Under the pieces are notes generated by a model. That model saw nothing but the letters and a program-made list of their open reading frames with translations, did no database searches and had not been told where the DNA came from. The translations under genes and the position numbers were made by a program. A DNA stretch of 64,000 bases from Stenotrophomonas bentonitica (GTDB lineage: Bacteria > Pseudomonadota > Gammaproteobacteria > Xanthomonadales > Xanthomonadaceae): contig NZ_JAAZUH010000002.1 in NCBI RefSeq assembly GCF_013185915.1, positions 248,001 to 312,000 on the forward strand, given 5' to 3'. Of this stretch, positions 26,927-35,607 are shown piece by piece. Numbering within the stretch: position 1 is the first letter of the stretch; the number at the start of each line of letters is the position of its first letter.

Positions 26927-27562
26927 ATGTTCTCCTTCATTTCCGGCGGCCCCGGTCTGGCCGCGTGGTTCAGTGGCGCCGCTGCCGGCATCGGCCTGTT
27001 CGCCGTGGTCGGCGCGCAGAGCGCCTTCATCCTGCGCCAGGGCATCCTGCGCCGGCACATCGTGCCGGTCGTGGCGACCTGTGCCGCGATCGATGCGATC
27101 TTCATCTTCGCCAGCGTGGCCGGCCTGAGCACGCTGACCCGCGCGCTGCCGTGGCTGACCACGGTGGTGCTGTGGGGTGGCGTCACCTTCCTGGCCTGGT
27201 ACGCCTGGCAGTCGGCGCGCCGCGCGCTGGCCGGTACCGGTGGCATGCAGGTCGACGACAGCGACAACAGCTCGCGCCGCGCGGTGCTGACCGCTGCGGT
27301 CGGCTTCTCGCTGATCAACCCGCATTTCTGGCTGGACATGATGGTGATCGGCTCGATCGCCGACAACTTCGGCAATGCGCGCATGGCCTTCGCCGCCGGC
27401 GTGGTCACCGCCAGCTGCCTGTGGCTGACCGCGCAGGGCCTGGGCGCGCGCATGCTGGCCCCGTTGTTCACCAAGCCGAAAACCTGGCGGATCCTGGACG
27501 GCACCATCGCCGTGATCCTTTCCATCCTGGCCCTGAGCCTGGCGTTCCGCGGCGTGCATTGA
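26927..27562 (+). CDS. argO: LysE/ArgO family basic amino acid exporter
   Basis: The 211-residue protein has six hydrophobic spans and the family signature G-L-F-A-V-V-G-A-Q-S-A-F-I-L-R-Q-G near residue 21-37. The middle motif I-N-P-H-F-W-L-D is also typical. The family exports arginine or lysine. I chose the ATG at 26927, which has AGGTGG 5 bases upstream; a GTG at 26918 would add three residues. Divergent argP supports the role. A (TC)7 run follows the stop. Confidence 0.9.
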   Translation: MFSFISGGPGLAAWFSGAAAGIGLFAVVGAQSAFILRQGILRRHIVPVVATCAAIDAIFIFASVAGLSTLTRALPWLTTVVLWGGVTFLAWYAWQSARRALAGTGGMQVDDSDNSSRRAVLTAAVGFSLINPHFWLDMMVIGSIADNFGNARMAFAAGVVTASCLWLTAQGLGARMLAPLFTKPKTWRILDGTIAVILSILALSLAFRGVH

Positions 27563-27591
27563 TCTCTCTCTCTCTCCGTCAATGCACGTCT

Positions 27592-27625
27592 AAATGGCAC
27601 CGCTCGCGGTGCCATTTTCTTTTTC
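27592..27625 (+). terminator. Rho-independent terminator after argO
   Basis: AAATGGCACCGC pairs with GCGGTGCCATTT and is followed by TCTTTTTC. It lies 29 bases after the argO stop and about 100 bases before the next gene. Confidence 0.9.
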
Positions 27626-27723
27626 AGGACCGTTCCCGTCGCTGACTGCCGGGACTGGCTCACCGAAGGTGGATCTGTCTACACTTCTTCTTCACGGACA
27701 GGGTGTCCGGAGGGAGGGGAAGG

Positions 27724-29712
27724 ATGAAGTACTCGAAGTGGGTGGCCCTGGCCGCCATGGCCCTGCTGTGCGGGCCCGTCACCCAGGTGGCCGCGGCCGG
27801 GCTGGACCTGGAGCACTATCTCAAGCGCGAAACGTTCACCGACATCAAGCTGTCGCCCGGTGGCGACTACTACGCCGCGACCGTGCCGATGGAAGACCGC
27901 ACCGCGTTGGCGATCCTGAGTCGCGCCACCGGCAAGATCACCGGCTCGTTCGTGCCGCCACGCAACAACCACGCCTCGGACTTCTACTGGGTCAGCGACA
28001 AGCGCGTGCTGATCGGCCTGGCCGAAAAGTCGGGCAGCCTGGACACCCCGCGCCTCACCGGCGAACTCTACGCGATCAATGCCAATGGCGGCGGCGGCGA
28101 GCTGCTGGTCGGCTATCGCGTGGAAGGCAACGGCCCGGGCACCCGGATCCAGCCGAAGAAGGTCGAAGCGGTGGCCGCGTTCCTGATCGACTCCATGCCG
28201 CAGGAAGAGCGCAATGTGCTGGTCTCGGTCTGGCCGTTCTCCGAAGACCCGTATACCCGCGTGGACCGGCTGGACATCTCCAGCGGCCGGCGCGTGACCG
28301 TCGCCCGCTCGCCCGTGCGGCGCGCTGACTTCACCAGCGACCCGGGCGGCCAGATCCGTTTCGCACACGGCGCCGGTGCCGACAACGTCAACAAGCTGTA
28401 CTACCGCGACGCCATCAACGATTCCTGGAAGCTGGTCAACGATGAGGCCGACACCGGACGCATCGAAACCGCGATGGGTTTCTCCGAAGACGGAAAGACC
28501 GCCTATCTGCGCGTGCAGCAGGCCGATGGTCCGGACGCCATCGTCAGCTGGGACCCGGTCACCGGCACGCGCAAGCCGCTGCTGCGCGACCCCGTGGTGG
28601 ACCCGGACCGCCTGATCTACCGCCCCGGTACCCGCGTGCCGGTGGGCGCGCTTTACTTCGGCGACACCCCGCGCACCCGTTTCTTCGACGAGACGTCGGC
28701 AGATGCGCGCCTGTACCGCAGCATGGAAGCCGCGTTCGGTGGCGATGCGGTGTTCATCACCTCGAGCACCCGCGACGGTCGCCACGTGCTGGTTGAAGCG
28801 TGGTCGGGCCGCAATCCGGGCGACTTCTACATCTTCGACACCGTGGATAAGAAGGCCGAGCACCTGATCAGCCGCAGCGACTGGGTCGACCCGGACAAGA
28901 GCGCAAAGGTGCAGCCGTTCGCGTTCAAGGCGCGCGACGGCATGGAGCTGCATGGGTACCTGACCCTGCCGACCGCAGCGGCGGGCGCCAAGCCGCCACT
29001 GGTGGTGATGCCGCACGGGGGGCCGTTCGGCGTTTTCGACGACGGCAACTACAACACCGAGGCGCAGATGCTGGCCGCGGCCGGTTACGCCGTGCTGCAG
29101 GTCAACTTCCGTGGCTCGGGAAACTACGGGCGCGCCTTTGAGCATGCCGGCGCCAGGCAGTGGGGCGCGGCGATGCAGGACGACGTCACCGACGCTACCC
29201 GCTGGGCCCTCGCGCAGGGCCACGCCGATGCCGGCAGGGTCTGCATCTACGGTGCCAGCTACGGGGCGTACGCGGCCATGATGGGCGCCGCCCGCGAACC
29301 GGGCCTGTACCGCTGCGCGGCCGGCTACGTCGGGGTGTACGACCTGCCGATGATGCACACCACCGGCGACATCCAGAAAAGCGGCTCCGGCAGCACCTAC
29401 CTGAAGGAATGGCTGGGCAGCCCTGCCGAGCTGGCCAGCGTGTCACCGGTGAACATCGCCGAGCGCATCCAGGTGCCGGTGTTCCTCGCCGCGGGTGGCG
29501 AAGACGAACGCGCTCCGATCCAGCACACCAAGCGCATGGAAGCGGCGCTGCAGAAGGCGGGCGTGCCGGTGGAATCGCTCTACTACGGCACCGAAGGGCA
29601 CGGCTTCTACACCGACCCGCACCGCCGCGAGTACTACGGCAAGCTGCTGGCGTTCCTGTCGCGCAGCCTGGGCGGCAGCACTGCCGCCGCAGCGGCGCCG
29701 GCGTCGCCCTGA
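27724..29712 (+). CDS. S9 family prolyl oligopeptidase, exported
   Basis: The 662-residue protein starts at the ATG at 27724 behind GGGAGGGGAAGG and carries a signal peptide (MKYSKWVALAAMALL...). An N-terminal seven-bladed-propeller-like part (D-I-K-L-S-P-G-G-D-Y onward) precedes an alpha/beta-hydrolase domain. The catalytic triad is Ser512 in G-A-S-Y-G-A-Y, Asp594 in G-G-E-D-E-R and His626 in G-T-E-G-H-G-F. The family cleaves short peptides, and the signal implies periplasmic action. A broken paralogue lies just downstream and another S9 peptidase lies at 37.8 kb. Confidence 0.93.
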   Translation: MKYSKWVALAAMALLCGPVTQVAAAGLDLEHYLKRETFTDIKLSPGGDYYAATVPMEDRTALAILSRATGKITGSFVPPRNNHASDFYWVSDKRVLIGLAEKSGSLDTPRLTGELYAINANGGGGELLVGYRVEGNGPGTRIQPKKVEAVAAFLIDSMPQEERNVLVSVWPFSEDPYTRVDRLDISSGRRVTVARSPVRRADFTSDPGGQIRFAHGAGADNVNKLYYRDAINDSWKLVNDEADTGRIETAMGFSEDGKTAYLRVQQADGPDAIVSWDPVTGTRKPLLRDPVVDPDRLIYRPGTRVPVGALYFGDTPRTRFFDETSADARLYRSMEAAFGGDAVFITSSTRDGRHVLVEAWSGRNPGDFYIFDTVDKKAEHLISRSDWVDPDKSAKVQPFAFKARDGMELHGYLTLPTAAAGAKPPLVVMPHGGPFGVFDDGNYNTEAQMLAAAGYAVLQVNFRGSGNYGRAFEHAGARQWGAAMQDDVTDATRWALAQGHADAGRVCIYGASYGAYAAMMGAAREPGLYRCAAGYVGVYDLPMMHTTGDIQKSGSGSTYLKEWLGSPAELASVSPVNIAERIQVPVFLAAGGEDERAPIQHTKRMEAALQKAGVPVESLYYGTEGHGFYTDPHRREYYGKLLAFLSRSLGGSTAAAAAPASP

Positions 29713-29823
29713 TCAGTGTGGTCCCGCAATGACCCGGCGGCACCTTAGGGTGCCGCTTTTCGTTGTGCGCACAATCGGCCTAGAATCGCTGGCCGGGCAG
29801 GGGGTCCGGTTCAGGGGGACGGG

Positions 29824-30147
29824 ATGCGCAGGATAACGATGGTGGCGCTGCTGGGCGTCGCTGCTGCAGTGCTGTCGGCCAGCGCCGGCGCAGTGGATCT
29901 GGACCGGTTCCTGCGCGAGGACGCATTCACCACGCTCAAGATATCGCCGGACGGCACCTATGTGGCCGCCACGGTGCCGCTGGAAGATGCTACCGCCGTG
30001 GCGATCCTGCGAAGCGCGGACATGAGCCTGGTCGGCTCGTTCCGACCGCCGCCGAAGAACCATGCCGACACCTTCGACTGGGTGAGCAACCAGCGCGTGG
30101 TGAAACGCTTGAGGCACGCGTCGATACCTTTCGATGCGGTAACCTGA
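29824..30147 (+). pseudogene. N-terminal remnant of a second S9 peptidase
   Basis: The 107-residue open frame starts with a signal peptide (MRRITMVALLGVAAAVLSAS) and then follows the upstream S9 peptidase closely (D-L-D-R-F-L, L-K-I-S-P-D-G-T-Y, A-A-T-V-P-L-E-D, W-V-S-N-Q-R-V-V). Similarity stops at about 30104, after which 13 unrelated residues lead to a stop. The propeller and catalytic domains are missing. It is the 5' piece of a broken gene rather than a functional peptidase. Confidence 0.88.
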
Positions 30148-30182
30148 GTGGAGATGGCAGGAAACCTTGGCTTGGAGACGCC

Positions 30183-30626
30183 ATGACGTTCAAACGTGTT
30201 TCTGCGGAGTCCGTTGAACTGGAAGTCGGTATTGTGGTCGGCTACGAAGCCAAGGGCGTTCTCTTTTTTCCCTGGGCGGAAACCAAAGTCGTTGGAGCCC
30301 AGTGCAGCATATGCAATGCCATCGCTTGGGTGTATCAGCGACGGGATCCAATATTGAACGAGGCGGTACCAAAAGGGGTTCCGGAAAGTGGTGACGGGTA
30401 CCGTCGATATTTCCACGAAAAAACGTCGCGGTTTCTTGGTTCCATACCGCCGTGTCCCAGCTGCGGCTCCTCTGACTATGATCGATTTGTCACCAACTTC
30501 AGTCTCCCAAGGTTCCTGGATGGTACAGAGCCACCGGCTGCGCCTTCGAGTGCGAATGTGATGCGCGCAGACCCGAGTGCATATGAGGTGCTTGTGCTGC
30601 AGCCAGATCACATCGTCAAGGTTTAG
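30183..30626 (+). CDS. Unknown 147-residue protein with two CxxC pairs, in an inserted cassette
   Basis: I do not recognise this protein. It has C-S-I-C near residue 41 and C-P-S-C near 97, spaced as a possible zinc ribbon, between hydrophobic strands (G-V-L-F-F-P-W, A-I-A-W-V-Y). There is no signal peptide or membrane span. GGAG lies about 10 bases before the ATG. The cassette 30105-30690 is visibly lower in GC and different in codon use from its neighbours (for example TTT, GTT, GAA and AAA-rich stretches), which suggests horizontal origin. It sits exactly where the body of the broken S9 gene should be. A DNA- or metal-binding role is only a guess. Confidence 0.6.
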   Translation: MTFKRVSAESVELEVGIVVGYEAKGVLFFPWAETKVVGAQCSICNAIAWVYQRRDPILNEAVPKGVPESGDGYRRYFHEKTSRFLGSIPPCPSCGSSDYDRFVTNFSLPRFLDGTEPPAAPSSANVMRADPSAYEVLVLQPDHIVKV

Positions 30627-30689
30627 GCCTCCGGACACAGCGATCAACCGTAGCGTGCGGACGCGCCGAGGTTCAGCAGGCTCGCAGCG

Positions 30690-30749
30690 AAGCGCATGCC
30701 GGTGGAGTCGCTCTACTACGCCACCACGGCAACGCCCGCGCAACCGTGA
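30690..30749 (+). pseudogene. C-terminal remnant of the broken S9 peptidase
   Basis: In frame, M-P-V-E-S-L-Y-Y (30696-30719) matches V-P-V-E-S-L-Y-Y just before the catalytic His of the intact upstream peptidase, with nearly identical nucleotides. The match ends after about 30 bases and a TGA follows at 30747. This marks the far edge of the cassette that replaced the gene's middle. Confidence 0.75.
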
Positions 30750-30769
30750 CCGGTGGCGCGGGCGTTTTC
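30731..30769 (+). terminator. Rho-independent terminator, probably of the lost S9 gene
   Basis: AACGCCCGCGC pairs with GCGCGGGCGTT and is followed by TTCT. An inner ACCG/CGGT pair extends the stem. It overlaps the remnant's last codons. Confidence 0.75.
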
Positions 30770-30787
30770 TACGTTACGTGAGGGCGA

Positions 30788-33463
30788 TCAGAACGCCATC
30801 TGCAGCTGCATCTGCGCCTGCACGTCGCGGACTCCGAGCAGCCGCTCGGCCATGACCGCACCGCCCAGGTTGGCGCGGCGGTAGCGGTAATCCGCGCCCA
30901 GCATGACCCGGTAGTCCATGCCCGTGGGGGCCAGGCCGGGTACCGCGAAGGCGTGGTCGCCGGCACCGTGCAGGGTGGCACTGCGCGCGCTGGCGCGATG
31001 TGCCATGGAGCCAAACAGGGCCGCGTCGCCACGCAGCGTCCAGCCGTTGCCCAGCGGGCCGCTCACCGAGCTGCCCAGTTCCAGCTGCATGCCGCTGCGG
31101 GTGCCGGCATCCACCGACAGGCCGAGGGCGTCGGCCCCCACCTCATGGAACGCGCCTTCGCGCGCATGGTAGGCCGACGCGCCAAGCCGCGGCTGCCAGT
31201 GCAGGCCGGCAGCCACCATCTCGGTGCTGAGCGTGCTGCCCAGCCGCACGCGCGACAAGGCACGCTGGCTGTGCGCGCTCATGCGCGTGTTGCCCCAGTG
31301 CAGCTGGCGCTGGCCGTCGGTCTGGTGCCATTCGTTGCCCAGCGTGTGCTGCAGGGTGAACGCACCCAGCGACTGCGCCATGCCGATACCCGCAAAGCGC
31401 GACTGCGAGCGGGTCTGGCCGCCGTCGGTGGAGAAGTCCGAGCCGAGCAGGCCGGTGCTCAGCTGCAGCTGCCGACCACCGCCCAGCGACATCGCCATCT
31501 GCATGCCGGTGCCCACGCCCTGCACGCCGGAAGCGCTGGCAGAACCCGGACCGAACGCCACCATGCGGTAACCGCTGGCCGGCGTGGCGCGGGCCAGGCT
31601 CGACCAGAACGCATCGCCGTTGGCGGTCAGGCGCATGCCGGCCATGGCCAGGCCGGCACCGGAGAGCTGGTTGAGCGCGTAGTTGAACTCGGCGCCGCTG
31701 GCCACTTCCAGGCTGTGGTACAGCGCGTTGCTGGCGTAGCCCGCTTCCAGCGCGGCGGCAATGCCGTGGCCACCGGCATCGGCCAGGTCGCGGTAGTCGT
31801 TGCGGGTCATCACCACGTCGACGTTGCCGGCGGCGTCGCGCTCGGCCTGGGCCTGCCAGACCACGGTGGCGCTGCTGATGTTCTGCTCGCCGCCGTCGGC
31901 GCCCACGAACACCTTTTCCAGGCGGATCTGCGAGGCATCGGTACCGCGGGTAAAGCCGGTATCCACGTGCACGTCGGACAGTTCGCCGCCTTCATGCAGC
32001 ACCATCTGCCCGGCGCTGCCGTCGGCATTGGTGCCCACGGTGTAGCCGCTGATCCCGCGCGGCGCCTGCCAGCCGAGGTCCGGGGCAGGGCGGTCGGCGT
32101 TCTGGGTGGGCAGGTCGGCGTGGACGCCGCTGCCGGCGCCGAACACGTTGACCTGGCCGTTGTTGATCAGGCGGCCCCCGCCGTTCGCGCCCATGCGGAA
32201 CGCGTGCGAGTTGTCGGCGTGGATGTTGATCACCCCGCCGCGGCGGTTGTTGAGGGTGGCCGAGCCGTCGGACTGCATTGCGACCATGTTCTGGCCATTC
32301 TGGCCGCCGGCCACGCCCAGGTTGATCACGCCGTCGTTGATCAGCGTGGCGCCGCGCGCGCCGGACATCGCCACTGCGCCGTCGCCGGTGACGGTCAGGG
32401 TGCCTTGGTTGAGCAGGGTGGCGTGGCTGCCTTCGGCATGCATCGCCGACTGGTTGCGTGCGTTGCTGGTGATGCGTCCACCGACGCGGTTGACGCCGCT
32501 GCTGGCGTGGCTGTCGGCGACCAGGGTCAGCACGCGCGCGTTGCCGTCCAGCGTGATCTGGCCGTGGTTGTCGAACGCCTCGATCGGGTCGCGCTCGTTG
32601 CCCACCCGCGCGGTCACCGCATGCACCAGGGCGCCCTGGTTGAGCGTGCCGCGCGCGCTGACGGTGCCATGGTTGTCGAACTCGGCCATGCCGCCCAGCA
32701 CGAAGCCTCCGCCGTCGACCAGCAGGCTGGCATTCCGGCGGCGCTCGCCGTTGTCGAATTCGCTTTCACCGCTCAGGGTCACCACGGTGTCGCGCAGCTC
32801 CATGCTGCCCAGGTTCTCGATATCCGAGTCGCCGTCGATGCGGATGCTGGCGTCCTGCGCGACCAGGGTGCCATGGTTTTCCAGGCTGCCGTCGCGCTGC
32901 AGGTGCAGCTGCCCGTGCAGTTCCAGCCGCCCGTGGTTGTCCAGCTCGCCGTCGTTCTCCAGCAGCAGGCGTGCGGCCTGGCCGATGCGCAGGGTGCCGG
33001 TGTTGCGCAGCTCGCCGTCGTTGCGCACCGCCAGGGTGCCCGCGCTGATGTGCAGGGTGCCTTCGTTGCGGGCGTTGCCGACCACGCGGGTTTCCACGTT
33101 GCGGTCCCAGGTGACGTCGCTGCCGGGCGCCGCCAGGTGCTGGTTGCCGCCGTACTGGCCGCTTTCGCTGCCGGGCGGGAGGCTGCCACCGCCGCCGCCA
33201 TTGCCGCCGCCATCGCTACCACCGCCACCGCCACCACCGGCTGCCGCAGCAGCGCCGCCAGCCAGGGCCAGGCCACCCAGCAGCCACGCGCTCATGCCGC
33301 GCGATTCGCCGTTACTGTCGTCGCTCTCGTCGCACTGCAGATGATCGGGCGTGGTCGTGCAGTCGACGTCTTCGTCGGCGTGGGCGGGCGCGGCGAGGGA
33401 ACTGCACAGGGCAAGTGCGACAAAGACGGCCAACGGCCGACGGGTAGGAACAGCGGGTGACAT
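30788..33463 (-). CDS. Autotransporter adhesin-like protein
   Basis: The 891-residue protein starts at the ATG at 33463, with GGAG 6 bases upstream. A signal peptide (ends ...SLAAPAHA) is followed by a short acidic segment with two cysteines, then a hydrophobic Ala/Gly stretch and a run of glycines (about 56-95) that forms a flexible linker. Residues ~100-560 repeat a short unit of the form N-x-G-x-L / D-N-H-G, as in parallel beta-helices. The last ~270 residues are the translocator barrel, ending in QMAF. It resembles the autotransporter at the window start in repeat style but shares little direct sequence. Likely a surface protein; ligand unknown. Confidence 0.85.
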   Translation of the reverse strand: MSPAVPTRRPLAVFVALALCSSLAAPAHADEDVDCTTTPDHLQCDESDDSNGESRGMSAWLLGGLALAGGAAAAAGGGGGGGSDGGGNGGGGGSLPPGSESGQYGGNQHLAAPGSDVTWDRNVETRVVGNARNEGTLHISAGTLAVRNDGELRNTGTLRIGQAARLLLENDGELDNHGRLELHGQLHLQRDGSLENHGTLVAQDASIRIDGDSDIENLGSMELRDTVVTLSGESEFDNGERRRNASLLVDGGGFVLGGMAEFDNHGTVSARGTLNQGALVHAVTARVGNERDPIEAFDNHGQITLDGNARVLTLVADSHASSGVNRVGGRITSNARNQSAMHAEGSHATLLNQGTLTVTGDGAVAMSGARGATLINDGVINLGVAGGQNGQNMVAMQSDGSATLNNRRGGVINIHADNSHAFRMGANGGGRLINNGQVNVFGAGSGVHADLPTQNADRPAPDLGWQAPRGISGYTVGTNADGSAGQMVLHEGGELSDVHVDTGFTRGTDASQIRLEKVFVGADGGEQNISSATVVWQAQAERDAAGNVDVVMTRNDYRDLADAGGHGIAAALEAGYASNALYHSLEVASGAEFNYALNQLSGAGLAMAGMRLTANGDAFWSSLARATPASGYRMVAFGPGSASASGVQGVGTGMQMAMSLGGGRQLQLSTGLLGSDFSTDGGQTRSQSRFAGIGMAQSLGAFTLQHTLGNEWHQTDGQRQLHWGNTRMSAHSQRALSRVRLGSTLSTEMVAAGLHWQPRLGASAYHAREGAFHEVGADALGLSVDAGTRSGMQLELGSSVSGPLGNGWTLRGDAALFGSMAHRASARSATLHGAGDHAFAVPGLAPTGMDYRVMLGADYRYRRANLGGAVMAERLLGVRDVQAQMQLQMAF

Positions 33464-33643
33464 TGGAAACTCCATGGACGCATCGGGGAAAACGTGCAGC
33501 TGCGTCGGGCAGGTCTGCACGTGGGAGCGCCATGGTGGTCAGCCGCGGTCTGGCTGTATCTACAACTTGTTTCAACGCCCGCAAAGTGTGACTGGGTCGG
33601 ATGGTGTTAAGAAGCGTTTATGTGCAGGGGTGCAGCGCCCGTG

Positions 33644-35401
33644 TCACTTCACCCCGTGCATCATCCGCTTCAACAACGGCGACCCCGCCAGTGCCACGGC
33701 GGCGCAGCCCAGTCCGATCCACATCAGCAGCCAGAACAGGTGTTCGTAGCTGGCCGCGGCGCTGGCGATGTTCATGGTTTCGCCTTCGGGTACCTCGATC
33801 GCGGCGAGCTTGCCGAACAGCGCGGCCAGCGTTTCGGAGAACGCGGTGGCCAGGAACCAGGTGCCCATCATCAGGCTGACCATGCGCGGTGCGGCCAGCT
33901 GGGTGACCGCCGACAGGCCGACCGGGGACAGGCACATCTCGCCGATCTCCAGCACCAGGTAGGCCAGCACCAGCCACCACACACTGGCCATCTGCCCGGT
34001 CGCACCGACCTGCTGCGCGGCCAGTGCCAGCGGAATGAAGGACAGCGCGCCGAACACCAGGCCCAGCGACGACTTGACCGGCTTGGAAGGATCCAGCCGA
34101 CGCTTGTCCAGCCACGCCCAGAGTGCGGCGAACAGCGGGGCGAGCACCACCAGGAACAGGCCGCCCAGGTAGGTCAGCGAACCGGCGGTCTGCGGGATCA
34201 CCAGGCAGTCGCGGATCAGCATCACCAGCATCAGCGCGACGATGGCGATGAACAGATTGCGCGGCGCGGTCGAGCCGGGGTTGCGCTCGGACAGGCGTGC
34301 GGCCACCACGAAGCCGAGCGGGGCCAGCAGCAGCGAGGCGATCGACCACGGCAGCGGCGTGCCGCCCTGGATTACCAGTGCGGGCACCAGGTCCTTGGTC
34401 AGCATGCGGTCGGTGAAGGTCACCCAGGAGCCGTAGGTCTGCTCGTACAGGGTGAAGAACACCAGTGCCATGAAGATCAGGGCCATCAGCGCGATCATCT
34501 GCTGGCGCTGCACCGGGTTGCAGCGGGTGCCGGTGAACCAGGCGAACCAGACCAGCACCGCGCCGAGCACGACGATCATCAGCATCAGCGCCAGGCTGAT
34601 TTCGCCACCGAGGGCGAAGGCGCCGTTGGCGGCCGCCCACATCAGGGCGGCCACCGGCACCACGCCGAGCACGGCGGCCACGTAGATCAGCCATTCGCGG
34701 CGCAGGCCGAACACCGGCTGGCGCAGCGCCACCGGGTCGGTGGGTTCGGCGTGGCCCTGCAGGTACTTCTGGCCCCACAGGAACATCACCAGGCCGACCA
34801 CCATGCCGATGCCGGCGGCGCCGAAACCGTACTTCCAGCCATACGCTTCGCCAAGGAAGCCGCACACCAGCGAGGCGAACAGCGCACCGAGGTTGATGCC
34901 GGCGTAGAACAGCGAGAAGCCGGAATCGCGGCGCGGATCGTTCTCGGGATAAAGCTTGCCGACGATGGTGGAGATGTTCGGCTTGAGGAAGCCCACGCCC
35001 ATGATGATCAGCGCCAGCGACAGGTAGGTCACCCCGAGCGCGGCGTTGTCGCGCACCACCTCGCCGTTGATGCGGGCGGCGGCGTGGCCTTCGAAGGCCA
35101 TGCCCAGGTGGCCCAGCACCAGCAGCACGCCACCGAACACCACGGCCTTGCGCATGCCCAGCCAGCGGTCGGCGAGCAGGCCGCCGAACACCGGAATGCA
35201 GTAGACCAGGCCGCCGTAGGCGCCAAGCAGGTCAAGCCCGGCCTTGTCGCCGAACAGGTGGTACTTGGTCAGGTACAGCAGCAGCAACGCCTTCATGCCG
35301 TAGAAGGAGAAGCGCTCCCACATCTCGGTGAAGAAACAGACGTAGACGCCTTTCGGGTGACCGAGGAAATCGTCGGAAGCAGGCAGGGCAGTGGTGGTCA
35401 T
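33644..35401 (-). CDS. POT/PTR2 family proton-dependent oligopeptide transporter
   Basis: The 585-residue protein starts at the ATG at 35401. It has the POT signature at the N-terminus (E-M-W-E-R-F-S-F-Y-G-M, the conserved E-x-x-E-R-type motif) and the PTR2 loop F-G-G-L-L-A-D-R-W-L-G. It has about 14 hydrophobic spans. The family imports di- and tripeptides with protons. It faces the OPT transporter gene divergently, and S9 peptidases lie on both sides, which fits peptide scavenging. Confidence 0.92.
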   Translation of the reverse strand: MTTTALPASDDFLGHPKGVYVCFFTEMWERFSFYGMKALLLLYLTKYHLFGDKAGLDLLGAYGGLVYCIPVFGGLLADRWLGMRKAVVFGGVLLVLGHLGMAFEGHAAARINGEVVRDNAALGVTYLSLALIIMGVGFLKPNISTIVGKLYPENDPRRDSGFSLFYAGINLGALFASLVCGFLGEAYGWKYGFGAAGIGMVVGLVMFLWGQKYLQGHAEPTDPVALRQPVFGLRREWLIYVAAVLGVVPVAALMWAAANGAFALGGEISLALMLMIVVLGAVLVWFAWFTGTRCNPVQRQQMIALMALIFMALVFFTLYEQTYGSWVTFTDRMLTKDLVPALVIQGGTPLPWSIASLLLAPLGFVVAARLSERNPGSTAPRNLFIAIVALMLVMLIRDCLVIPQTAGSLTYLGGLFLVVLAPLFAALWAWLDKRRLDPSKPVKSSLGLVFGALSFIPLALAAQQVGATGQMASVWWLVLAYLVLEIGEMCLSPVGLSAVTQLAAPRMVSLMMGTWFLATAFSETLAALFGKLAAIEVPEGETMNIASAAASYEHLFWLLMWIGLGCAAVALAGSPLLKRMMHGVK

Positions 35402-35607
35402 CGGGCCGAAGGCGACAAAACAGGGCGCGATTATCACCGTTCGGACCGCGTCCAGCCACGGGATTGATATAATATAACAAATGGCCTTGCCCGTCCCGCC
35501 GACCGGCCTTGCCGATCACGGCGGATCGGGCATGCCATTCGGCACGGGTTGCCTTGTTTTGGCATGAACGCTAGGTTTGACAGGATTTTTTGCCAACAGG
35601 GGCATCC
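35402..35607. promoter_or_regulatory. Shared promoter region of two peptide transporters
   Basis: The 206-base divergent gap contains an AT-only patch at 35463-35480 with TATAAT at 35468-35473 in otherwise GC-rich DNA. It could serve as a -10 element in either direction; I could not fix a matching -35 box. Confidence 0.4.

Noticed and set aside
27563..27576. (TC)7 repeat after argO as a phase-variation tract
   Set aside because: It is downstream of the stop codon and not within a promoter, so a change in length would not switch a gene.
30183..30626. The CxxC protein as a toxin immunity gene
   Set aside because: No toxin domain lies next to it; the neighbouring autotransporter has no recognisable toxin tip. 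The idea cannot be supported from this window.
30953..33460. An 835-residue open frame on the plus strand within the second autotransporter
   Set aside because: The composition (Val/Ala/His/Gln-rich, no domain) is that of an antisense shadow; the minus-strand protein has a signal peptide, repeats and a barrel.
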